From contig JAGKXC010000114.1 of assembly GCA_021151535.1 (NCBI GenBank), positions 1-5,401 on the forward strand: 5,401 bases of DNA, in the 5' to 3' direction. The notes under the pieces were generated by a model. That model saw only the letters and a program-made list of their open reading frames with translations, was not told where the DNA came from and ran no database searches. Positions 1-5,401 of the stretch are shown in pieces. The translations under genes were made by a program, and so were the position numbers. Position 1 is the first letter of the stretch, and every line of letters begins with the position of its first letter. The stretch is from Sphingobacteriia bacterium (GTDB lineage: Bacteria > Bacteroidota > Bacteroidia > NS11-12g > UBA955).

Positions 1-716
1 GGCAACCAAGCCAGAAAAAACAAACCCAATGCAATGATATCGCCCTGAATTATGTACCAGGGCCATGGGCCTAAAATATCCAAGATAGAGGCGGTAGTTG
101 GTTTGAAGTGTAGGAAAAAATAATTGGCTTGCGGACCAACCCAGTAATTGATTCCGATACAAATGAGTGCGAAAACTTGAAGCATTCCATAGGCGTGAAA
201 CAGCTCTTTTGTGTTGATTTTGGGCGCGCCTAAGACCAACATATGCACCACAAACATCACCAAACCTGTGTGGGCAATCCAAAATTTACAAAAGTTAAAA
301 TGGGGGAATCCTTCGTATAATGCCGGGGTTAAAATGGCGTTGAAAGTGAATACCCAAACAAAAAAATACAGCAAAAACCACATCCAAGGTTTTTTGTAGT
401 AACTGTAACCCAAAGCCGCAAATGCCAGCCAATTGCAGGGATTCAAAGGAAGATCTTCACCCCAGTTATACTTTACGTATGCAGGATGATGCGGATCCAA
501 GAAACTCACATACGATTTCACAAACTGCCAAATCAACACATTGATTACCAATCCCCAAGCAAACATTCGGGTGATTTTGTCTTGGCCGGCTTGATCTTGT
601 TTCTGTGCACGCCAGGTGAGCAACCCACCTACAACAACAATAGCAAGTACTGCCAAACCATGCTCTGCCGTTCCAGCGCAAAAATTTTTATTGGGAAATA
701 AGTAAGCGTTTAACAT
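1..716 (-). CDS. YwaF/TMEM164-like integral membrane protein (TIGR02206 type), partial at its C-terminal end
   Basis: This gene reads off the left edge of the window: 238 complete codons are visible and no stop is reached. ATG at 716-714 is the likely start, with an in-frame TAG 30 bases upstream and only a TTG as an intervening alternative. The product is strongly hydrophobic, with about six to seven membrane segments. Landmarks that I recognise from the B. subtilis YwaF family are His19 near the N-terminus, LPLNPC at 89-94, LTP (129-131) followed by GFPHF (136-140), FWIAHTG at 145-151, and KP (205-206) followed by LGPWPWY at 215-221. Family members are about 230-240 residues, so only a few residues should be missing. 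The bacterial family has no firmly established function. The related human TMEM164 is reported to be a cysteine-dependent lipid acyltransferase, and Cys94 and His149 would be the natural residues to compare. Acyltransferase activity here is inference only. The gene is divergent from its neighbour at 828. Confidence 0.88.
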   Translation of the reverse strand, partial: MLNAYLFPNKNFCAGTAEHGLAVLAIVVVGGLLTWRAQKQDQAGQDKITRMFAWGLVINVLIWQFVKSYVSFLDPHHPAYVKYNWGEDLPLNPCNWLAFAALGYSYYKKPWMWFLLYFFVWVFTFNAILTPALYEGFPHFNFCKFWIAHTGLVMFVVHMLVLGAPKINTKELFHAYGMLQVFALICIGINYWVGPQANYFFLHFKPTTASILDILGPWPWYIIQGDIIALGLFFLAWL

Positions 717-739
717 ATTGATTGATAACAACAGCGAGG

Positions 740-769
740 CAAACTAATGAATATCAACCATATCTCCAA
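740..769 (-). promoter_or_regulatory. Possible promoter for the YwaF-like gene
   Basis: Read on the minus strand, TTAGTTTG (747-740) differs at one base from the Bacteroidota -7 consensus TAnnTTTG. A TTG (769-767) lies 19 bases upstream as a possible -33 element. A start a few bases downstream would leave a leader of roughly 15-20 bases before the ATG at 716. The mismatch is in the TA pair, so this is a weak call. Confidence 0.28.
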
Positions 770-788
770 GCTGGCCAATATCAAGTTA

Positions 789-822
789 TTGTTAAAATGA
801 ATACGCGCTTTTAGTATCTTCG
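789..822 (+). promoter_or_regulatory. Candidate Bacteroidota-type promoter giving a near-leaderless mRNA
   Basis: TATCTTCG at 815-822 matches the Bacteroidota -7 consensus TAnnTTTG except for one base. ATTG at 789-792 could serve as the -33 element, with a 22-base spacer. The box ends only five bases before the ATG at 828, so transcription would begin at or just before the start codon. No Shine-Dalgarno-like sequence is present, which fits a leaderless or very short leader. Confidence 0.42.
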
Positions 823-827
823 CTTCG

Positions 828-1181
828 ATGCCCAGAAAATTTGAATCCCGCAAGCAGCCTTTGATATCGCAAGCCGATTTTGTAAAACGCATGTTACAAT
901 TTGCCTTGTACAGCTTTTTGATTGTTGGATTTTCCATGGCATTGGGCGTTGTAGGATATATGTATTTTGGCGATTTAAACTTCATAGACGCCTTCCATAT
1001 GTCGGCCCTGATTCTCACTGGTATGGGTCCAGTGGCTGAGATGAAAACGGTAGCGGCAAAATTATTTTCATCATTTTACGCCTTGTACAGTGGCGTAGCA
1101 TTCTTAACGATGATGGCTACCTTTCTCGCTCCCATTCTTCATCGCCTGCTGCACATTTTGCATCTAGACGACGAAGAATAA
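828..1181 (+). CDS. Small ion-channel-like membrane protein with a non-canonical TGMGP filter
   Basis: The product has 117 residues. An in-frame TGA at 798-800 with no ATG after it fixes the start at 828. A charged N-terminus (1-21) leads to TM1 at about 24-47. A pore-loop-like segment follows at about 52-68 (FIDAFHMSALILTGMGP), then TM2 at about 79-103 with a possible hinge glycine at 89. The tail is His-rich and acidic (HRLLHILHLDDEE). This is the layout of a two-helix potassium-channel pore domain, and I recall it as a conserved bacterial family of unknown function carrying GGMGP or TGMGP where true K+ channels carry TVGYG. A K+-selective function is therefore not supported. It could be a non-selective channel, a small-solute pore or a non-conducting relative. 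It runs divergently from the YwaF-like gene and is followed 72 bases later by another small membrane protein. Confidence 0.85.
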   Translation: MPRKFESRKQPLISQADFVKRMLQFALYSFLIVGFSMALGVVGYMYFGDLNFIDAFHMSALILTGMGPVAEMKTVAAKLFSSFYALYSGVAFLTMMATFLAPILHRLLHILHLDDEE

Positions 1182-1253
1182 AGGAAACCAATTCTAAATT
1201 TTTTCATTTACTTTTACAGCACAATCCTCTAACATAAACCTCAAATCACACTG

Positions 1254-1679
1254 ATGAATAACAAAATCATTCAACGTCTCTTCCAAATCCTAATCCTTGC
1301 AATAGCGATCATCATAGGCGGACAAGTGAATATGGCAATTATCAAATTCGGCCCAAAATTAATCCCCTATCCCAATAACATCGATCCAGCCAATTTTGAA
1401 TTGCTCAAACAAACAATTCCCAGCTTCGAACCCAAACATTTTCTATCGCCATTTTTGGCCCACGCTTTAGGTACACTCGTTGCCGTGCTGATTGTTGCAT
1501 TCGGTATGAAAGAAATAAATGCACGCAAATACTACGCATATTTTGCAGCAGCAATGTTCTTTGTAGGCGGGGCGATGGCCGTTAAAATGCTCCCAGCCCC
1601 CATGTGGTTCAACATCACCGATCTAACATTGGCCTATTTCCCCATGGCTTTCTTAGTTTTGAAACTGAAAAAAGATTAA
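1254..1679 (+). CDS. Conserved four-helix membrane protein of unknown function
   Basis: The product has 141 residues. An in-frame TAA at 1230-1232 and no intervening ATG fix the start. Hydrophobic segments lie at about 8-31, 63-84, 94-111 and 119-137, so four membrane helices are likely. A polar loop at 36-60 separates the first two. Motifs that look conserved in a widespread but uncharacterised bacterial family are GGQVNM (22-27), PKHFLSPFLAHALGTL (60-75), GG (105-106) and MLPAPMWFNITDL (112-124). I know of no assigned function and propose none. The 72-base gap from the channel-like gene has no clear terminator, so read-through from the promoter at about 815 is plausible. No Shine-Dalgarno sequence is seen before the ATG. 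Confidence 0.82.
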   Translation: MNNKIIQRLFQILILAIAIIIGGQVNMAIIKFGPKLIPYPNNIDPANFELLKQTIPSFEPKHFLSPFLAHALGTLVAVLIVAFGMKEINARKYYAYFAAAMFFVGGAMAVKMLPAPMWFNITDLTLAYFPMAFLVLKLKKD

Positions 1680-1706
1680 TTCTTAATCATTATTTCATAC
1701 CCAAAA

Positions 1707-1739
1707 ATTGGTACGAAATGTAGATTTTGCATATCTTTG
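1707..1739 (+). promoter_or_regulatory. Bacteroidota-type promoter of the T9SS cargo gene
   Basis: TATCTTTG at 1732-1739 is a perfect match to the TAnnTTTG -7 element used by the Bacteroidota primary sigma factor. ATTG at 1707-1710 is a reasonable -33 element with a 21-base spacer. Transcription would start at about 1744-1747, giving a short AT-rich leader of about 20-25 bases before the ATG at 1768. The site lies in the only non-coding gap (1680-1767) upstream of the 973-residue protein and probably drives that gene together with alkD. Confidence 0.62.
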
Positions 1740-1767
1740 ATGGTTCAAATACATACCTTTATAGATT

Positions 1768-4689
1768 ATGACCCGCTTAAGAAATACGATTAAATCTATT
1801 ACCCTTCTTTTCTCATTGGTTTTAACTAAGTTTTTATTTTCACAATCATTTAGTTACTACACCATCGCCGGAAACCAAAGCTATACTGCCGCTGGTAGCA
1901 CCGTTACAGATGCTTATGTAATGTGGTATTCCAATAATGCAGGTACCGGCACAAGCAAAGATATTCACTTAACCTTTACGGGCGTAGGAAATGGAGATTC
2001 TATTTTATTCCTTGCAAATAACACTGAATTTAAAGCCAGAGCAAAGGCAAAATCTACCTCTTGGTTTAACATTGTCAATCAAACAGTTGCCAACGTTAAC
2101 AAATCTGGGGGTAGCAATGTACAACGAGGCGTTTCACTTGTGTCAGGTGATACTGCCTTAGACATAGAAATTAGAACAGACAGAACAACTTCGCATACAG
2201 GATATTCCCAAGAAGTTTATATCCTTATCAAGAAAAGTGGATCTAACGCCAATACAACCAAATACTTACGCGTATTCCCATATATCATCGCCCAAGCAAA
2301 TATTTACAAATGGGCTGGTGATAACAACGCAAGTTTTCATACTGCTACCAACTGGAGTCCTTCTAGATCAACAACATCAACTTCAGATATTTTAATTTTT
2401 GATAATGCTGTACCTAAAAAAGTACAAATCCTTTATAACAGCGGTCAATTCAGCCAAACAGTTGAACAAATCATGATTACTGCCAATACCAAAATCCGAT
2501 TTGTAAACTTCAGAGGATCTAATGGGGCATTAGCTAAATCTACCCTTAAAGTTAATAGTGGCAACAACCAAAACAGAATCATGTACGATTGGGATCAAAA
2601 TTTGGGCATGAATGCAAATTATCTTTATAATGGCAATTCTGGCGATGTTGGCGATATTGATTTGGGCTATAATTCTGAATTGGGTGTTAGCGGTACCGAC
2701 ACCATCCAGCTAGAATTTTTAAACGGCGCATTTTTTTCAAACAACTATTTTACACCTACAATCCGAACCTACAATACTGAAGGAAATGGTGCTTGTTTAA
2801 AGCTTTATACCCACAAATTGATGAGCCAATTGAATGGTATTTATTATTATCCCGTTAACTGGTTAAACGATGCAAATACTACCATTTCATTTGCTTCAAA
2901 CAATAGTAAATATATCCTAGGAGGCCCGGAAAACTTGGGTGGGGGAAGTACAGCAACCATGGGTTCTAACGGCAAAATTGTAATTGAAGCCGGCACAAGA
3001 ATGTCTTTAAGAGGTGGCGATGGTGGCACAATGTTACTAGGCGGTATTTGGGAGGTTTATGGCGGTATTGCCGGTAAACTTGTTTCCAATGCCCCTGCTA
3101 GTTCGTCTGCTGCCGATTGGAAAGCTTGGGTTCCTACTTTACAATTGAAATCTGACGCAACCCGTCATGGTTATATTGATACACTGGGCAATAATTGGGA
3201 TGAAACAAGCGTAGAAGGTGGTGTTCTTTGGGAACTTTACAATTCCGGAACACGTGCTTGGAGAACAGTAGGTTTTCCATTGAGAAATTCTATGAACGTT
3301 TCTCAAATTGCTAATAACATTGTAATAACCGGCACCAAAAATTCTACCAACGCCGATAGCTTTTATTCATTCAATAGTTCTTGTTCTTATTGCAAATCCA
3401 GTTTGATGAACTGGAGCGAAAGTGGCTCTGCTTGGACAGGTGCTGAATCTGGCTCTTCTGCATCTAAAATATCTCCAGGTAAAGGCATTTTATTGTTTTT
3501 CCGTGGTATAGGTGGCAATGGTGTAGGCGATGCCTCATCAAGCGCAACAGCTGGCGCCATGAGTTTTAAAGGTGAAATAAATTACGGTGATTTCACTTTG
3601 AGCAATTTGAGCTATACCAGTAGTGCAGGTTCCTTGAAAGGAGTTAATCTCGTTGCAAATCCTTATCCATGTGCTATCGATTGGAGATCCGTAATCGCCA
3701 ATTCTGGCAATTCCAATATCGCCGATAAATTTTATTATTTTAATCCAAAAGCTCAAAACTATAGCGTTTACAACAAAACATCGGGCACATTGGTATTGAG
3801 TGGTTCTAAAGATTATACCAGTTCAACGGATGCCGAAGCAGCAACCATCGAACAAGGCGCCGCATTCTTCGTTGTAGCTTCAAGCGGTACCAATACTTTG
3901 AAATTTAAAGAATCTAACAAAACACCTGGAAAACCAAAAACTTCTGCTTTTAAAATGGGATCTGAGTTTCCTTGTAACCGATTAACCTTCCAATTGAACT
4001 ATAACGCGTCTACTTCACCAAGAGAAGATAATGGCGTTTTGGAGTGGGATATGGATAATATTTCAGGAGTAGAAGACGTTGAAGATTTTACCGATCAAGC
4101 GAAATTGTATGCTGGATATTTGGGTATCGGAACAGTGGATGCCAACAAACTTTGGTATGCCATCGATCGCCGCAAAACCATCAATGAAGGCGAACAACGA
4201 ATCATTCCTTTAATGGTAAAAACATTAGAAATTGCCGAGTACAAAATCAGCTTTGAAACCTGTTTAAACGGTCCTAACCTTGATATTGAATTGGTAGATA
4301 AATTAAAAGGAACCAAAACAAAAGTAACAAAAGATTTGGTTTATGTATTTTCCACTAATTCTACCGATTCCATACCATCAGATTATCGTTTTGAATTGAT
4401 TTTAACCAAAGCCGCAGTAAATAAAACCAACAATGTAGATGTTGCGAACCAGCATTATGTGTATCCAAATCCTGTAGAATCAAATTCGTTTAGAATCACC
4501 AGTTCACAGTCTCCCATTCAATCTGTGAAATTATTCAATGTTAACGGTCAAGAGTTGGTAGATTATTCATCTTCTATTATCTCTGCAGGTAATTATCCCT
4601 TGCCAAAGGGAATTACCAACGGCAACTATTGGGTAAAAATCATCAATGCAACAGGCTCTCAAGTACAACAAATCCATATCCAACGATAA
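1768..4689 (+). CDS. Large secreted T9SS cargo protein with type A C-terminal sorting domain
   Basis: The product has 973 residues; an in-frame TAG at 1762-1764 fixes the start. Residues 1-25 form a Sec signal peptide: basic MTRLRNTIK, hydrophobic core, likely cleavage after FLFS. There is no lipobox. Residues 27-180 look beta-rich and match no family I recognise. Residues 180-212 carry the KWAGDNN...NWSPSR...DILIFDNA pattern common in large Bacteroidota surface proteins. Residues about 495-716 form a frequent Bacteroidota surface module with GFPL, then GVNLVANPYPCAIDW (625-639), then an EQGAAFFV stretch. Residues about 736-880 look like another beta-sandwich. Residues about 897-973 are the T9SS type A sorting domain: YPNPV (899-903), KLFNVNGQEL (921-930), NGNYWVKI (951-958) and a terminal IHIQR. 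This domain directs outer-membrane translocation and is normally removed, leaving the protein secreted or surface-attached. No catalytic motif is visible; an adhesin or structural role is possible but unproven. alkD follows after one base. Confidence 0.93.
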   Translation: MTRLRNTIKSITLLFSLVLTKFLFSQSFSYYTIAGNQSYTAAGSTVTDAYVMWYSNNAGTGTSKDIHLTFTGVGNGDSILFLANNTEFKARAKAKSTSWFNIVNQTVANVNKSGGSNVQRGVSLVSGDTALDIEIRTDRTTSHTGYSQEVYILIKKSGSNANTTKYLRVFPYIIAQANIYKWAGDNNASFHTATNWSPSRSTTSTSDILIFDNAVPKKVQILYNSGQFSQTVEQIMITANTKIRFVNFRGSNGALAKSTLKVNSGNNQNRIMYDWDQNLGMNANYLYNGNSGDVGDIDLGYNSELGVSGTDTIQLEFLNGAFFSNNYFTPTIRTYNTEGNGACLKLYTHKLMSQLNGIYYYPVNWLNDANTTISFASNNSKYILGGPENLGGGSTATMGSNGKIVIEAGTRMSLRGGDGGTMLLGGIWEVYGGIAGKLVSNAPASSSAADWKAWVPTLQLKSDATRHGYIDTLGNNWDETSVEGGVLWELYNSGTRAWRTVGFPLRNSMNVSQIANNIVITGTKNSTNADSFYSFNSSCSYCKSSLMNWSESGSAWTGAESGSSASKISPGKGILLFFRGIGGNGVGDASSSATAGAMSFKGEINYGDFTLSNLSYTSSAGSLKGVNLVANPYPCAIDWRSVIANSGNSNIADKFYYFNPKAQNYSVYNKTSGTLVLSGSKDYTSSTDAEAATIEQGAAFFVVASSGTNTLKFKESNKTPGKPKTSAFKMGSEFPCNRLTFQLNYNASTSPREDNGVLEWDMDNISGVEDVEDFTDQAKLYAGYLGIGTVDANKLWYAIDRRKTINEGEQRIIPLMVKTLEIAEYKISFETCLNGPNLDIELVDKLKGTKTKVTKDLVYVFSTNSTDSIPSDYRFELILTKAAVNKTNNVDVANQHYVYPNPVESNSFRITSSQSPIQSVKLFNVNGQELVDYSSSIISAGNYPLPKGITNGNYWVKIINATGSQVQQIHIQR

Positions 4690-4690
4690 T

Positions 4691-5368
4691 ATGCATCCCT
4701 GGGTAATAGAAGTCGAAAAAGTATTTCGCCAGAACTCTAACCCAGAATACGCCAAGCAAATGGCGGCTTACATGAAGTACAATTTCCCCTATTTGGGGAT
4801 TAATACTCCATTAAGAAAAACTTTACTTACCAAAATCAAATCACATACACCTGAGCCAGAACTATCTCAATTAAAAGAGGTAGTTCTTGTTCTTTGGGCG
4901 ATGAACGATAGAGAATTTCAATATGTAGCACTTTACTTGTTACAGCAAAACCTCTCAAAATTAACTCCATCCGATATTCCTTTTTTATTAGAATTGATCC
5001 CTCAAAAAAGTTGGTGGGATTCGGTTGATACCATCGCCGGATCCATTATTTCCGGTATTGTCAAAAAACAACCATTAGCGCTTAATACTTATTTGGCAGA
5101 TTGTATTTTAAATGAAAACTTTTGGATCAACAGAACAGCCATTATCGCCCAGTTAAAATTGCACCAAAAAACAGATGTACAATTTCTAACAGCCGCTATT
5201 CTTCCACATATGGACAATAAGGAATTTTTCTTGCGCAAGGCAATAGGTTGGTCGTTAAGACAATACGCTAAATCAAATCCGCAATGGGTAATCGACTTCG
5301 TTCATACCTATCAAGATCAATTATCCGGGTTAAGCAAACGTGAAGCTTTAAAACATATTAAATTTTAA
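4691..5368 (+). CDS. alkD: AlkD-type DNA alkylation repair glycosylase
   Basis: The product has 225 residues and belongs to the HEAT-repeat DNA alkylation repair family (Pfam PF08713 type). These enzymes excise positively charged alkylated purines such as 3- and 7-methylpurines from cytoplasmic DNA. The sequence closely resembles Bacillus cereus AlkD as I recall it. It begins MHPWV against MHPFV, and residues matching the key AlkD positions fall at the same numbers: Trp109 and Asp113 in KSWWDSVD, Arg148 in WINRTAI, and Trp187 in KAIGWSLR. It ends LSKREALKHIKF, a little shorter than AlkD (237). An ATG at 4646 is also in frame but would add 15 residues encoded inside the upstream sorting domain. 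The family N-terminus argues for 4691, one base after the upstream TAA, so translation is probably coupled. No Shine-Dalgarno sequence or strong own promoter is seen. Confidence 0.93.
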   Translation: MHPWVIEVEKVFRQNSNPEYAKQMAAYMKYNFPYLGINTPLRKTLLTKIKSHTPEPELSQLKEVVLVLWAMNDREFQYVALYLLQQNLSKLTPSDIPFLLELIPQKSWWDSVDTIAGSIISGIVKKQPLALNTYLADCILNENFWINRTAIIAQLKLHQKTDVQFLTAAILPHMDNKEFFLRKAIGWSLRQYAKSNPQWVIDFVHTYQDQLSGLSKREALKHIKF

Positions 5369-5379
5369 TGTGTTTTTTT
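5350..5379 (+). terminator. Probable intrinsic terminator after alkD
   Basis: AAAACATATTAA (5350-5361) pairs with TTAATGTGTTTT (5365-5376) around a 3-base ATT loop: 12 pairs, one of them a T-G wobble at 5356/5370. The right arm runs into seven consecutive Ts (5373-5379). The hairpin starts within the last codons of alkD and includes its TAA (5366-5368). It is AT-rich and so weak in stem energy, but the stem is long and nearly perfect. The A run on the left arm could also let it work in the opposite direction. Confidence 0.55.
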
Positions 5380-5401
5380 CATATATTGCAATTTGTAAAC
5401 C

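Noticed and set aside
486..701. 71-residue plus-strand open frame
   Set aside because: It lies opposite the YwaF-like gene, whose frame gives clear family motifs; antisense shadow.
710..1018. 102-residue minus-strand open frame opposite the channel-like gene
   Set aside because: It is a shadow of the plus-strand gene at 828, shows no recognisable protein features, and crosses the divergent promoter region.
1209..1216. TACTTTTA, a possible promoter box before the four-helix protein gene
   Set aside because: It lacks the final G of the consensus and lies in T-rich sequence where such matches are expected; read-through from upstream is equally likely.
828..1679. The two small membrane proteins as a toxin-antitoxin or phage-defence pair
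   Set aside because: Both resemble widespread conserved membrane families and neither shows toxin, nuclease or NTPase motifs; no neighbouring defence gene is present.
1674..1688. Small hairpin GATTAA-TTC-TTAATC over the stop of the four-helix protein gene
   Set aside because: Only six pairs, five of them A-T, with no uninterrupted T run after it; too weak to call a terminator.
4578..4585. TATCTCTG, one base off the TAnnTTTG promoter box, within the end of the T9SS gene
   Set aside because: It lies in coding sequence, has no convincing -33 partner and is about 105 bases from alkD; likely chance.

Overview
The window looks like chromosomal DNA of a member of the Bacteroidota. Three things support this: a large secreted protein ending in a type IX secretion (T9SS) type A sorting domain; promoter-like sequences of the TAnnTTTG type ahead of genes; and no purine-rich Shine-Dalgarno sequences before the starts. 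Base composition is moderately AT-rich. I see no tRNA, rRNA, CRISPR array, insertion sequence or phage gene.

Layout. Bases 1-716 hold, on the minus strand, all but the last few codons of a YwaF/TMEM164-like multi-spanning membrane protein. A 111-bp divergent intergenic region (717-827) separates it from two small plus-strand membrane proteins. The first (828-1181) has the TM1 / pore loop / TM2 layout of a potassium-channel pore, but with TGMGP where the selectivity filter should be. The second (1254-1679) is a four-helix protein of an uncharacterised family. A clear Bacteroidota-type promoter at about 1708-1739 then precedes a 973-residue secreted T9SS cargo protein (1768-4689). One base after its stop begins an AlkD-type alkylpurine DNA glycosylase (4691-5368). 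An AT-rich hairpin followed by a T run overlaps the end of that gene and is probably the terminator.

How the genes fit together. The T9SS gene and alkD are almost certainly one transcription unit, although a surface protein and a DNA repair enzyme share no obvious pathway; the link may be positional only. The two small membrane proteins may be co-transcribed (72-bp gap). Nothing in the sequence shows that the genes form one functional system. The most unusual item is the channel-like protein with a non-canonical filter. I found no convincing new multi-gene system.
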